From positions 1 through 35,380 of the IMG/VR virus record IMGVR_UViG_3300046804_002345: a DNA stretch of 35,380 nucleotides; one strand, given 5' to 3'. The notes beneath the pieces were generated by a model. It did not search any database, had not been told where the DNA came from, and saw nothing but the letters and a program-made list of their open reading frames with translations. The stretch is from a virus. Shown here piece by piece: positions 17,452 through 25,753 of the stretch. Position numbers and translations under genes: made by a program. How positions within the stretch are numbered: the stretch's first letter is position 1; each line of letters opens with the position of its first letter.

Positions 17452-17982
17452 TTATGAAAGTCCATTTTTCAATGCACCCCAAGTACCGTTCCCCTTTGCC
17501 TCTACAATTATAATACCATTATCAACTGCATATGCTGCGTGAGCCACAACCCCAACGGCAGCAGCACCATTTGTTGGCCTAATATTTGTTAAGCCCCCAC
17601 CAGATTTAACATATAGTACATCTCCATCCTGAAATGAATGGGTATCTACATTTTCTAATACTCCAGCAACAACAACTACACCGCTATGATCTTTTGCAAT
17701 AGATTCTTTAGTAATTCCCAAAACTGGTTTAGTTGTTGTTGGTAATGATGGTTCAATTGTTGGTTTGCTAGATAAGTTGGAATATCCTGTTATATATACT
17801 GGATACCCTGCTGGTATTGTGATATCTGTCACATTGGTTGCTTCAAGTTGAAATGCAGAAATACCAAGTGGAGGAAGTATAATATTCAGTTGATCTACTA
17901 GTTTTTTAATATCCCCATGCACATTTACAGCGTCATCGGCGGTAGGATATGGTAATGAAAAATTAGAAGATTGGCCAGCCAT
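17452..17982 (-). CDS. Beta-rich tail-region protein, unknown
   Basis: 176-aa protein (MAGQSSNFSLPYPTADDAVN...). The first 45 residues look like a phage fibre attachment segment (HGDIKKLVDQLNIILPPLG). The rest is a Gly/Val-rich beta domain (AGYPVYITGYS, HSGVVVVAGVLENVD, DGDVLYVKSGGG, AAAVGVVAHAAYAVDNGIII). ATG 17982 is chosen over the upstream frame start at 18003 because an extended -10 ends nine bases before it. Divergent from the lysin gene. Confidence 0.65.
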   Translation of the reverse strand: MAGQSSNFSLPYPTADDAVNVHGDIKKLVDQLNIILPPLGISAFQLEATNVTDITIPAGYPVYITGYSNLSSKPTIEPSLPTTTKPVLGITKESIAKDHSGVVVVAGVLENVDTHSFQDGDVLYVKSGGGLTNIRPTNGAAAVGVVAHAAYAVDNGIIIVEAKGNGTWGALKNGLS

Positions 17983-17991
17983 AGTGTTTTT

Positions 17992-18000
17992 ATTATACCA
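17992..18000 (-). promoter_or_regulatory. Extended -10 promoter, leaderless spacing
   Basis: Minus strand TGGTATAAT, nine bases, then ATG at 17982. Back to back with the lysin promoter. Confidence 0.55.
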
Positions 18001-18016
18001 CAATTGATTTTAGGAC

Positions 18017-18046
18017 TTGACAAACAAAATCAAAGGATGTTATACT
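18017..18046 (+). promoter_or_regulatory. Lysin promoter
   Basis: TTGACA, 18 bases, TATACT, with TG one base before the -10. The leader to the ATG at 18101 has a GCACC/GGTGC stem-loop around 18060-18077 and AAGGAGG. This is the best sigma70-like promoter of the left arm. Confidence 0.75.
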
Positions 18047-18100
18047 AAGAAGTAATATGGCACCCCTTAAAAGGTGCTGTTTGTTTCTAAGGAGGAAACT

Positions 18101-18688
18101 ATGATTAACTTTATGAATGATAAAAAGCAAATCATTGGCGTACTCAGCATTCTTTTGATGTTTGCTGTATGGTCAAACTCTGCAAACGCAACAGACGTGC
18201 TTGTGAATAATAATACAGACGTGCTTGTGAATAATAATATAAGTACAGATCAACCTTCGGCAGCATCTTCGGCCTCGGAAGAGGCTTTAGTTGTTTCTAG
18301 GGCAGAAGATAAATTAGCAAAATATCGAAACTATACAAAACTTACAGACCTTGAATTAAAGGATTTGTTATGGGCAGTTGGTTTTAGAGGAAAGCACCTT
18401 GTAGAGGCCTGGGCTGTTGCTAAAAAAGAATCTAATGGAAGACCTTTGGCTTTAAACCAAAGCCATAGAACTGGAGATAGTTCATTTGGACTATTTCAAA
18501 TTAATATGATTGGTGACCTTGGTCCAGATCGTAGAGAAAAGTTTAATCTAACCGCCAATGCTGAATTATTCAACCCAGTATTAAATGCCGATATTGCATT
18601 TTATATGTCGCATGGTGGGGATGATTGGTCTTCTTGGCATGGATTAACACCAAAAACAAAAGAACTCATGAAGCAGTTCCCAAATTAA
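18101..18688 (+). CDS. Secreted lysozyme-like endolysin
   Basis: 195-aa protein with an N-terminal signal peptide (KKQIIGVLSILLMFAVWS, likely cut after NSANA at residue 30). A duplicated octapeptide TDVLVNNN follows, then a lysozyme/transglycosylase-like domain from about residue 75. The catalytic glutamate is probably E110 in VAKKESNGRP, followed by GDSSFGLFQINM and WSSWHG. It should cleave the glycan strands of peptidoglycan. The signal peptide suggests export by the host Sec system. It is the only plus-strand gene in the late block and has its own promoter. ATG 18101 is supported by AAGGAGG; the frame open from 18074 lacks a better site. Its stop overlaps the stop of the facing oxygenase gene. 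Confidence 0.8.
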   Translation: MINFMNDKKQIIGVLSILLMFAVWSNSANATDVLVNNNTDVLVNNNISTDQPSAASSASEEALVVSRAEDKLAKYRNYTKLTDLELKDLLWAVGFRGKHLVEAWAVAKKESNGRPLALNQSHRTGDSSFGLFQINMIGDLGPDRREKFNLTANAELFNPVLNADIAFYMSHGGDDWSSWHGLTPKTKELMKQFPN

Positions 18689-19272
18689 ACAGCAAACGAT
18701 ATAAAAACGTACTTTGTACCATTTGTTATTGGTACAACCCTATGAAGGTACTCTGGAAAAGATGGAAACATCAGCAGGGTACCTTTTTGGGGTTTATAGG
18801 GCGATCCAATGAAGTTTTTAAACTCAACCTCTCCACCTTCATAATCATCATTTATATAAAATACAAAAGATACTTTTCTTTTATTTTTTGCATCTCCATC
18901 TGTATGCCATGTTAAAAATTCTGTATCTTCATATCTGACTAGCCCCCAACGTTCACGTTTAGAGATTCCTGGAGAAAAAGATTTAATATAATCCATAAAA
19001 GGTTCAAAAATTATTTTATCAATTTTTGCATTCAACAATTGTTTATCTTGAACAAACTCTGGTCCAACAGTATAATCGTTTGGATGTGTGTGCAACCAAA
19101 AAGCGGTAGATGTAACTTTATGTCTGTCTTCCTCATAATTATTTATTGTACTTGCAACATAGTCTAAATTATATTTTTTTTGAAGATTTTCAACATCGTT
19201 TACCAAAGACATTGGATCTTCTAAAAAATCTGTATAAGCAACTATCCTGTTGTCTAGAATTTCTTTTTTCAT
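18685..19272 (-). CDS. 2-oxoglutarate/Fe(II) dioxygenase, prolyl-4-hydroxylase type
   Basis: 195-aa oxygenase with an intact site: H123 and D125 in TWHTDGD, distal H177 in EYLHRVVP, and K187 in NGTKY as the 2-oxoglutarate anchor. The core also shows FVFYINDDYEGGEVEFKNF and PQKGTLLMFP. The N-terminal 100 residues are helical. Related in the core to the protein at 5190-5699. Substrate unknown; its neighbours are a TQN-repeat Hint protein and the lysin. GGAG lies about seven bases before the ATG. Confidence 0.85.
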   Translation of the reverse strand: MKKEILDNRIVAYTDFLEDPMSLVNDVENLQKKYNLDYVASTINNYEEDRHKVTSTAFWLHTHPNDYTVGPEFVQDKQLLNAKIDKIIFEPFMDYIKSFSPGISKRERWGLVRYEDTEFLTWHTDGDAKNKRKVSFVFYINDDYEGGEVEFKNFIGSPYKPQKGTLLMFPSFPEYLHRVVPITNGTKYVFISFAV

Positions 19273-19284
19273 TTTATATCTCCG

Positions 19285-20757
19285 TTACTTGGCTATTATA
19301 AAGTTGTGGGCAAGCATGCCTCTAACAAAATAAACATCGGTAAGTTCTGTATCAATATTTACTGTTTGGACTACGCTATTAATAATATCAATAGATGTGA
19401 TATCAATTACGTCGCAATCTTCATTTAATATGCTATCTCCAATATTTAGTGACTGTACCTGTCTAAATGCCCAAATACCGTCTTTTTTAGCAAACACAAA
19501 GTGTTCAAATGTTATATTAATACTGTCATTAATTTTATAGTATTGAGTATATCCATCATGCTTTGTATTTGTAACAAAAGTTGTTGAGTACGATACATCA
19601 TTAATACTATTGGTAGACCAAGTATTTAGATAATTTGAAGACTCATCTAGCGGTAAGTCTGGAATTGATAATGATTTAAGTTCATCGCCAATTATTAAGT
19701 CTTCTATTTTTTTCCATGTACCGTTTGCTAGTAATACCTCTGTACCATAAACAAAGCATCCTCCATAGCCACCGCCACCGCTATTTTGTGTATTCTGAGT
19801 ATTTTGAGTATTCTGGGTAGCCTGGGTAGCCTGAGTATTTTGAGTATTCTGGGTATCCTGAGTATTCTGGGTATTCTGAGTATTCTGGGTAGCCTGAGTA
19901 TTCTGAGTATTCTGGGTAGCCTGGGTAGCCTGGGTATTTTGAGTGTCTTGTGTATAGCATGAACTTATACATTCATACACATATGTATTTGTTACCTGAC
20001 CATTACAATCAACATATCTTAATTTAACAGCATTTCCACAACACTCTGAGCGATAAACTGTTCCAGATGGTATGAAGTCCTCCAGACATACAGTATTTTG
20101 TGTGTTTTGTGTATCCTGAGTATTCTGAGTATTCTGTGTGTTTTGAGAATCATATCCACATTCACCATTAATTAATGTTTTAGTAGTTGTTGGTGTTCCA
20201 ACTTCTCTAGTTTCGATTCCCCATGTCCAGTTATTATTACAATCATATTCAAAACGTGCTTGACTAAGTACACTTCTTTCAACAAAATAAAGTCCATCAC
20301 AGCCATATGTAGTTTCAACTCCTAGGTCTAACCAATCTCCCCAGTGAGTAGGACATGTAGTGTTTTGTGTATTTTGTGTTGCTTGGGTGTTTTGAGTATT
20401 CTGTGTTGCCTGAGTGTTTTGTGTTGCTTGGGTGTTTTGAGTATTCTGTGTTGCTTGAGTATTTTGAATTGTATTTTGAGTATTCTGAGTGTTTTGAGTA
20501 TTTTGAACATATGTGTAGTAATCAAAATCAATTTCAGATTCGTAGTCATGTAGTTCGTCGGCATTCTTGGATTGAGACTTTACCTTGCCATCATTAGATG
20601 AGTTTGCGCCTTCAGAATCTGTTCTTGAAACTTCGTTTCTAAAATTAAATCCAGCAGCAGAGATCGCTGCCTTTGCTTGTTCTCTTGTAAGTCCGACAAG
20701 GTTAGGAATTTTTCCCATTCCCTTTGATCCAGCCCATTTACCTAAAAATCCGAGCAT
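19285..20757 (-). CDS. PASTA + (TQN)n repeat protein with C-terminal Hint domain
   Basis: 490-aa mosaic. Residues 16-66 resemble a PASTA module (KIPNLVGLTREQAKAAISAA). Three blocks of three-residue repeats (TQN, TQA, TQD) lie at about 85-133, 205-222 and 269-326. Between them are two Cys-rich segments of roughly 70 and 45 residues (CPTHWGDWLDLG; ECCGNAVKLRYVDCNG). From C334 (GGCFVYGTEVLLANGTWKKI) to the end is a Hint domain with block-B H419 in ITFEHFVFAK and terminal HN at 484-485. The next residue is Phe, so protein splicing is not expected, but thioester-mediated cleavage is possible. Likely a fibre or surface adhesin of the virion. Confidence 0.8.
   Translation of the reverse strand: MLGFLGKWAGSKGMGKIPNLVGLTREQAKAAISAAGFNFRNEVSRTDSEGANSSNDGKVKSQSKNADELHDYESEIDFDYYTYVQNTQNTQNTQNTIQNTQATQNTQNTQATQNTQATQNTQNTQATQNTQNTTCPTHWGDWLDLGVETTYGCDGLYFVERSVLSQARFEYDCNNNWTWGIETREVGTPTTTKTLINGECGYDSQNTQNTQNTQDTQNTQNTVCLEDFIPSGTVYRSECCGNAVKLRYVDCNGQVTNTYVYECISSCYTQDTQNTQATQATQNTQNTQATQNTQNTQNTQDTQNTQNTQATQATQNTQNTQNTQNSGGGGYGGCFVYGTEVLLANGTWKKIEDLIIGDELKSLSIPDLPLDESSNYLNTWSTNSINDVSYSTTFVTNTKHDGYTQYYKINDSINITFEHFVFAKKDGIWAFRQVQSLNIGDSILNEDCDVIDITSIDIINSVVQTVNIDTELTDVYFVRGMLAHNFIIAK
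19780..19953 (-). repeat. TQN/TQA/TQD coding repeat, block 3
   Basis: 58 codons of three-residue repeats immediately before the GGGGYGGC Hint boundary; bases are nearly all variants of a nine-base unit. Confidence 0.85.
20092..20145 (-). repeat. TQN/TQD coding repeat, block 2
   Basis: 18 codons of the same three-residue repeat between the two Cys-rich segments. Confidence 0.8.
20359..20505 (-). repeat. TQN/TQA coding repeat, block 1
   Basis: 49 codons of three-residue repeats directly after the PASTA-like module; one unit is shifted by an inserted Ile. Confidence 0.85.
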
Positions 20758-20765
20758 CAGATCAC

Positions 20766-21401
20766 CTAAGCCGTCAAATCACCAATTAAAATCCAGGTGT
20801 TTGTATCAATCTTTATACATGTACCACCAGAATAACGTGCAGCAATTTTCCTATTATTGTTTTTACTTAAAAGTGTAACTCCAGAATCTGGTGTAACAGA
20901 AACATTACCTGATCCTAAACGCAATATATCTAGTCTTGAGTTAATTGCAAAATTTGTAGTTGATGCTGCAGGAATTGTAATTACAATATCTAGTGATGAA
21001 TCACACTTAAGGCTCTTACCTGCATCTGCAAAATCTAATGTAAAAGATGTTGTTTTAGATGAAGTAATTGTATTATCAGAATAGTTTCTCCATCTTAATC
21101 CGTCATGAAATTGAATTTCGTCTGTTTCTTTAATATAACAGGTAAGGCCCTCAACAGGAGATGTTATTGCAGCATCTCTTGCTGCGGTAGTTGCAAAATT
21201 ATTAATGCCAGCCTTTGAAAAAACAACATCATTAAAATTTACAACTGTATTAAAAATTGATGTGGCATCAAAGGTTTGTGTAGCAGTCCAATTATATGCA
21301 GCATTAGTATTTACTGCACCAGTTATTGCATACCACTTGTCAGTTTCCTGATCATACATGTATGCTACTTTTCCAGATGTTTCTTTGTTTGTAAGTGCCA
21401 T
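20766..21401 (-). CDS. Tail-fibre protein with shared C-terminal module
   Basis: 211-aa protein (MALTNKETSGKVAYMYDQET...). The N-terminal half contains fibre-like VAYMYDQETDKWYAITGAV and ARDAAITSPVEGLTCYIKET. The last 85 residues (SLDIVITIPAASTTNFAINS to DTNTWILIGDLTA) match the C-terminal module of the fibre at 12025-13485. This shared end may be a trimerisation or chaperone-like tip. AGGATTATAAA precedes the ATG. Confidence 0.7.
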   Translation of the reverse strand: MALTNKETSGKVAYMYDQETDKWYAITGAVNTNAAYNWTATQTFDATSIFNTVVNFNDVVFSKAGINNFATTAARDAAITSPVEGLTCYIKETDEIQFHDGLRWRNYSDNTITSSKTTSFTLDFADAGKSLKCDSSLDIVITIPAASTTNFAINSRLDILRLGSGNVSVTPDSGVTLLSKNNNRKIAARYSGGTCIKIDTNTWILIGDLTA

Positions 21402-21402
21402 T

Positions 21403-21600
21403 TTATAATCCTAACAACCTTAATTCGTCTTCTGTAATTCCAAGTTTTGCCAATACTTCATTCCTAGCATTAGCCTTTGCTTCAAATTCTGCTTGCTTTG
21501 TATTCCATGCTGCTTCATCAGTAATCTGTTGTTTTACTTCTTTGGAGTTTAATTCTCTATTGGTAATCTCTCCAGTTTCAACATTATGAATTGTTTTCAT
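21403..21600 (-). CDS. Small tail-fibre linked protein
   Basis: 65-aa, highly charged helical protein (MKTIHNVETGEITNRELNSK...) ending ARNEVLAKLGITEDELRLLG. Short proteins with this ending commonly sit beside tail-fibre genes in phages (XkdW-like pattern). The start overlaps the upstream fibre stop (TAATG). Role unknown. Confidence 0.6.
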   Translation of the reverse strand: MKTIHNVETGEITNRELNSKEVKQQITDEAAWNTKQAEFEAKANARNEVLAKLGITEDELRLLGL

Positions 21601-22787
21601 TATGACACCCCATATAATCTAATTGACGTATTTGCTGCATTAGTAATAGTCGACGTTCCTGTGAATCTTACTATGTTCAAGGAAGTGATTGGTGTTGTGC
21701 TATTGAAGTTACCTATAATATTGATGAAATTTGTTCTACCGTTGTTATTGCTGTAATGAGCAACCTGTGCACTATAAAACTTAGTTCTATTTGTGCTTGC
21801 GTAATCATAGATAGTAATTGATCCTCTAGCACTTTGATACTGATTTCCAGAAGTTGTCTGATTTCCAAAGAATGTATCATTAACTACTGTATCTAAAGAA
21901 GAATAAGATGTTGGTGCAGATGCTGGCGACTCTTGATATTGAGTATAATTTTCATAAACAGCATTTGCATTATTATTAAATCTTAATCCAAAGTTTGTGC
22001 TAAGTGCAGCAATATTCAAACCACTGAATGTTAAAACTAAATTCTTATACGTTCCAGGAATTGATGAAAAGTCATACCCAGTAGACGAACTTAGTTGAAC
22101 ATCTGTAATTAATGTTGTTCCACCTCCTGATGGTGTTCCCCAACTTTCAGTTGAACCATTTGTTGTTAAGAATTTTCCAGCATTCCCAGATTGCGATGGA
22201 AGAGAGTAAGAACTATCATCTTCCCATGCTGGTAAATTAGAAGAAGAAACCTTTAGAACTTTTCCGACTGAACCGATTGGCAGTCGTGCTACTGTGTCTG
22301 CTCCTATACCATAAACAAGGTCTCCACTTGCATCAATAATATTTAAAAGTTCATTGATAAGTACCCAAGAGGATGATCCTGCATCATAAATATATGCTCT
22401 TTGTGGAGATGCATCTTTATCTACCCAAATAATACCGTCAGCCAAACCAGTAGTAGGTGCTTCATTGGTATAAACTGCAGTGGCGTAAATTGGATGACCA
22501 TTACCAGTTGAATTTACATCTACCCAAATATATCCATCTGTTGGCGTAAGATTTTCTACTTCTGTTTCAGTTAAATAATCTGATCCAGTTCCAAGTTCTG
22601 CCCTGTCTTTAATTGTTTGTAGGTGTTTTGCCAAAGATGGTGTTAGCAGATTATTTGGATCAGTGTTTGTTTCATCATATGTTGTAGATCCATATAGAAA
22701 AAGTTTTAGGGCATCCTGAATGTCGGCTGGGTCATCGTACCCTGGAATCTTTGTATTAAATAAAGCACCTATATCTTCAGAAGCCAT
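21600..22787 (-). CDS. Tail fibre / receptor-binding protein
   Basis: 395-aa protein. It has two WVD-type repeats near residues 87 and 121 (DGYIWVDVNSTGNGHPIYAT; DGIIWVDKDASPQRAYIYD), a linker with PSQSGNAGKFLTTNGSTESW typical of phage fibres, and a C-terminal beta-rich receptor-binding-like domain (residues 235-395, TYKNLVLTFSGLNI, RGSITIYDYAST). A weak Shine-Dalgarno and an extended -10 precede it. Probably recognises a host surface ligand. Confidence 0.75.
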   Translation of the reverse strand: MASEDIGALFNTKIPGYDDPADIQDALKLFLYGSTTYDETNTDPNNLLTPSLAKHLQTIKDRAELGTGSDYLTETEVENLTPTDGYIWVDVNSTGNGHPIYATAVYTNEAPTTGLADGIIWVDKDASPQRAYIYDAGSSSWVLINELLNIIDASGDLVYGIGADTVARLPIGSVGKVLKVSSSNLPAWEDDSSYSLPSQSGNAGKFLTTNGSTESWGTPSGGGTTLITDVQLSSSTGYDFSSIPGTYKNLVLTFSGLNIAALSTNFGLRFNNNANAVYENYTQYQESPASAPTSYSSLDTVVNDTFFGNQTTSGNQYQSARGSITIYDYASTNRTKFYSAQVAHYSNNNGRTNFINIIGNFNSTTPITSLNIVRFTGTSTITNAANTSIRLYGVS

Positions 22788-22805
22788 TTTTCATCACCAT
22801 CCTAA

Positions 22806-22814
22806 ATTATACCA
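22806..22814 (-). promoter_or_regulatory. Extended -10 promoter of 395-aa fibre
   Basis: Minus strand TGGTATAAT, about 18 bases before the ATG at 22787. Confidence 0.5.
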
Positions 22815-23358
22815 CAGTAATCAGGATATGGACAGCCTTATTGGTGCCTATCTTTGACCACTCTCCATCTATAAACTCTACTGCATTCACATCAAATGTT
22901 AATTTAAGAATACCGTTTTCTAGTGCATAAACTATTGAAGAAATAGACGCAACTGTAGGATTTGAATTAATAACATTACACTGTATATTAAAGTTTGATG
23001 CAGTCAAAGAAAGAGAGGTTGGAATTTGATTTGCTGCAATCATAATATTTGCTAGTCCGTTATCAAAAGTTGCATCATCAATTTTTGCTAAAATAGTTGG
23101 CTGTAATTTTAAAAGTTGAACCCAATTACTATTTACATACTGATATAAAAAAGAATATTCATCTGATGTTGACTGAGCATTTATATAAAGATCTTTTGCT
23201 AAAGCACCTACTGGAGGATTGTCATTAGGATTTCCATAACCAGCAAAAAACTTTCCGCCTCTTTCTCCTGCAGTACCAACTTCTAAATCTAAATTAATTG
23301 TTGCTGGTCCACCTATGACCTCGACAGTATCTACGGATATTGTGGTTTCAATTGCCAC
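22807..23358 (-). CDS. Tail structural protein, unknown
   Basis: 183-aa protein from a GTG start with GGGAG seven bases upstream. It has one Gly-rich collagen-like remnant (VGTAGERGGKFFAGYGNP) followed by DLYINAQSTSDEYSFLYQYV and a beta-rich C-terminus. The pattern resembles phage minor structural proteins with a short collagen-like hinge. It starts right after the stop of the BppU_N-like gene. Confidence 0.6.
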   Translation of the reverse strand: MAIETTISVDTVEVIGGPATINLDLEVGTAGERGGKFFAGYGNPNDNPPVGALAKDLYINAQSTSDEYSFLYQYVNSNWVQLLKLQPTILAKIDDATFDNGLANIMIAANQIPTSLSLTASNFNIQCNVINSNPTVASISSIVYALENGILKLTFDVNAVEFIDGEWSKIGTNKAVHILITVV

Positions 23359-23359
23359 T

Positions 23360-23716
23360 TTATGCTCCCGTTACATCTGCAGTTACAGAAATGGTGCCAG
23401 TAAGCAGTGTATATACTTCAGAATCATCTGTTTTTGCAATTTGAACATCGTAAACATATTGTGTTCCTGCTGTTAACTGTCTTCCTATTGTTGGTGTAAT
23501 AGTGCAAATAATAGTAGTTCTCTGTGTAGGATCATTAAAATCTGCTGTTGCTGTAATAGAGAAATCTGGTGCATGATCTCTGGCTGAAGCAATCATCATG
23601 CTTGGTGTATATCCAGTTAAAGGAAAAACTGCGCCAGCAGCATCTTTTGGTGAAATCTCAAATGAATAGGTGTCACCCTTGTAGTAGTTAATGTTGTACG
23701 TTGCTGGAAATGCCAT
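23360..23716 (-). CDS. BppU_N-like tail/baseplate protein, copy 2
   Basis: 118-aa paralogue of the 17024-17428 and 25109-25495 proteins (NINYYKGDTYSFEISPKDAA, PTIGRQLTAGTQYVYDVQIA). Ig-like fold predicted from the KGD signature of BppU N-terminal domains. AGGAGG precedes the ATG. Probably a baseplate/fibre connector. Confidence 0.7.
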   Translation of the reverse strand: MAFPATYNINYYKGDTYSFEISPKDAAGAVFPLTGYTPSMMIASARDHAPDFSITATADFNDPTQRTTIICTITPTIGRQLTAGTQYVYDVQIAKTDDSEVYTLLTGTISVTADVTGA

Positions 23717-23731
23717 AGTTCCTCCTGATTT

Positions 23732-23740
23732 ATTATACCA
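23732..23740 (-). promoter_or_regulatory. Extended -10 promoter of BppU_N copy 2
   Basis: Minus strand TGGTATAAT, followed by AGGAGG and the ATG at 23716. Confidence 0.55.
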
Positions 23741-23742
23741 TG

Positions 23743-24468
23743 TTAGCAGACTGATATTGTAATAGATTTGACTCTAACTATACAATCCATGTCTGCTCGT
23801 AACTGAGGTACGATACCGCTAACCTTATCGATTTCATTGGTAAGTGCAAAAGTATGGGTTTCAGAAATCGGGTATTCGTATTGATATTTCAATAATGAAA
23901 CAAACGTAGTAACTTCATTTTCAGTATCTGGGAAGTATGACCTACACCACAATTCTGTATTATTTGTTAATGTTATTACATCAAAAGTATATGTGACTCT
24001 TATCTGAGTACCCAGTTTTAAGTGTTTTAAATTAATTCTATGTGTTTCTCCGCTATACAGGCTGATCTTGTCTTCTGGAAGAAAATCTTCTAATGTTGTT
24101 TTTTTGCTTGGATCTACAAATATTGTTACCCAACCGTCTTCTCCTCTGGTTGCTCCCAAAGTGAAGTCTCTAATGTTTGAATTTTGGTATAAAGCCCATC
24201 CAGGCTTCTGTAAATATGGCGGTAGAACCGATTCTAAGGACGTACCAGGCTCTCCTTTGGGTCCTTGTATACCTGGCTCACCCTTTTCGCCTCTGTCGCC
24301 CTTATCGCCCTTATCGCCCTTTTCACCTTGCGGTCCCATTGGACCTTGTGGACCAACAATAGGAATGAGATTACTTCCAGGAGTGATTTCTGGATCTATC
24401 TGTTGAACCTTAGATGCATAACCGCTCTTTTTATTTATTGGAAAGTCCATGTTTTTAGAAACAGCCAT
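23743..24468 (-). CDS. Collagen-like tail protein
   Basis: 241-aa protein with a Gly-X-Y run at about residues 39-73 ([20 protein letters not shown], then RGEKGEPG) that should form a collagen-like triple helix. The C-terminal domain of about 165 residues is beta-rich ([20 protein letters not shown]). The Lys and Pro content in the Y positions offers typical hydroxylation sites, of interest given the oxygenases encoded nearby. Likely a fibre stalk with a tip domain. Confidence 0.8.
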   Translation of the reverse strand: MAVSKNMDFPINKKSGYASKVQQIDPEITPGSNLIPIVGPQGPMGPQGEKGDKGDKGDRGEKGEPGIQGPKGEPGTSLESVLPPYLQKPGWALYQNSNIRDFTLGATRGEDGWVTIFVDPSKKTTLEDFLPEDKISLYSGETHRINLKHLKLGTQIRVTYTFDVITLTNNTELWCRSYFPDTENEVTTFVSLLKYQYEYPISETHTFALTNEIDKVSGIVPQLRADMDCIVRVKSITISVC

Positions 24469-24479
24469 GACTCTCTACG

Positions 24480-25109
24480 CTAAACCCCTACCTGATTGAC
24501 TGTTAAAATTATAGAAGGGATTGCAGGATGGTAAACAGAATTAATTGTTTGCCCTGCCTGATAGTCTAATCCAGTATTTGCACTACTAGATGACCAGAAA
24601 AGTTGATAGTAATCGTTTGCTGATACATCTACAAAAAAGTTCCATGCTGCAACAGCGTATGGATCATTAGATGCAACTGATACTCTTGTATTTGAATTTT
24701 CTAATGCAGTACCATTTTTTGATAGCCAAACATTTACTGTGGAACTTGCACCACCGTTGTTGTGTACTTGTGCAGAAAATTGAATATTATATTTTCCAGC
24801 ATGAGCAATTGTAATCTTAGAATTATCTACAATGCTAATACCATTTGAAAAATCAGTATTATTAAATGTCATTGCTTGTGCAGAATTTGCAGTTCCAGTT
24901 TGTGACTGTGTGCTAAAAAATGAAGCATTGTATGCTGATAGAAGTCCAGACTGTCCAGGCTCTCCTTGAATTCCCTGTTCTCCTTGTGGGCCAGGCTCTC
25001 CTTGTATTCCTGCTGGCCCTTGTGGACCTGTAGCCCCTTGTGGACCTGCTGGACCTTGTGGTCCTGGTGTTGATGCTCCAGGCATTGGAACAATTTTAAT
25101 AACTGCCAT
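24480..25109 (-). CDS. Collagen-like fibre with C1q-like C-terminal domain
   Basis: 209-aa protein. Gly-X-Y repeats fill residues 15-54 ([19 protein letters not shown]...). The C-terminal domain (residues 60-209) resembles the C1q/TNF jelly roll ([42 protein letters not shown]). Such C1q-like heads on collagen stalks are known in bacterial spore proteins and phage fibres, and usually trimerise. GGAGG precedes the ATG, which overlaps the upstream stop (TAATG). Confidence 0.82.
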   Translation of the reverse strand: MAVIKIVPMPGASTPGPQGPAGPQGATGPQGPAGIQGEPGPQGEQGIQGEPGQSGLLSAYNASFFSTQSQTGTANSAQAMTFNNTDFSNGISIVDNSKITIAHAGKYNIQFSAQVHNNGGASSTVNVWLSKNGTALENSNTRVSVASNDPYAVAAWNFFVDVSANDYYQLFWSSSSANTGLDYQAGQTINSVYHPAIPSIILTVNQVGV

Positions 25110-25495
25110 TATAAAGTACCTCCATAAGTTACATCACCTAAAATATTAACGGTACCGATTACTGGGGTCCAAACAGTTCCGTCATATGTAACTTGTAAAT
25201 CAAATAAGAACTCTGCGATAGATCCAGTAGAGTATCCAGTTCCCCAATTCTTTGTTATATCTGGAGATGCAATAATTTCTACATACCCATCACCAGCCTG
25301 AGTTTCTAGTTCATCAATCATATCTTCTTTTGGAGAATATACGCTTGCAACATATTCCCATCCATCTGTGTCATAATAGGTTGCCTCATCATTTTCATAG
25401 AATTCGACTTTAAGTGTGGCGGTATCACCACGAACAACTGTCCACTTAATATTGAGGGGGTCAGCACCAAAAACTTCAGGTCCACAGATAGCCAT
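25109..25495 (-). CDS. BppU_N-like tail/baseplate protein, copy 3
   Basis: 128-aa paralogue with [20 protein letters not shown] and [20 protein letters not shown]. First gene of the fibre cassette after the terminator. Its ATG lies eight bases after an extended -10, with no Shine-Dalgarno, so leaderless translation is plausible. Confidence 0.7.
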   Translation of the reverse strand: MAICGPEVFGADPLNIKWTVVRGDTATLKVEFYENDEATYYDTDGWEYVASVYSPKEDMIDELETQAGDGYVEIIASPDITKNWGTGYSTGSIAEFLFDLQVTYDGTVWTPVIGTVNILGDVTYGGTL

Positions 25496-25503
25496 AATAC
25501 TAG

Positions 25504-25512
25504 ATTATACCA
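25504..25512 (-). promoter_or_regulatory. Extended -10 promoter, leaderless spacing
   Basis: Minus strand TGGTATAAT, eight bases, then ATG at 25495; directly downstream of a terminator hairpin. Confidence 0.6.
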
Positions 25513-25515
25513 TAA

Positions 25516-25567
25516 TAAAAGACTGATACTTAAGGGGGTGGGTATAAGAAACTCCCTTAAATATCAG
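25516..25567 (-). terminator. Rho-independent terminator
   Basis: Inverted repeat of 14 bp (arms 25523-25536 and 25554-25567, one mismatch), loop of 17 bases, and on the minus strand TCTTTT follows. It separates the holin-like gene from the fibre cassette. Confidence 0.7.
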
Positions 25568-25683
25568 CCTATAAAAAGTATATCATATCAGGATAAAAAG
25601 GACATTATCTTAAAAGTGTAATCAATATCACAAAGAAAAAGTCAAGAAATAACAGTCAGGTAAAGGAAGTTGGTGTATACTTT

Positions 25684-25753
25684 TATTATATATTATATAA
25701 AAGATATATATTATATATTTAATATATTATATATATTATATATATTATATATA
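25684..25753. repeat. TA-rich low-complexity block
   Basis: About 70 bases made almost only of TATATTATATA-type units, downstream of the holin-like stop. The 25568-25760 stretch holds no gene. The block is self-complementary and could melt easily or form cruciforms. Confidence 0.75.

Noticed and set aside
19780-20505. CRISPR-like array in the TQN tract
   Set aside because: The repeats are nine-base coding units without unique spacers.
10618-20757. True splicing inteins in the two Hint proteins
   Set aside because: Neither has a Cys/Ser/Thr after the terminal HN, and no extein follows beyond a few residues.
24068-24483. Plus-strand Pro/Ser-rich ORFs opposite the collagen-like gene
   Set aside because: Antisense of Gly-X-Y codons gives long open frames by composition alone.
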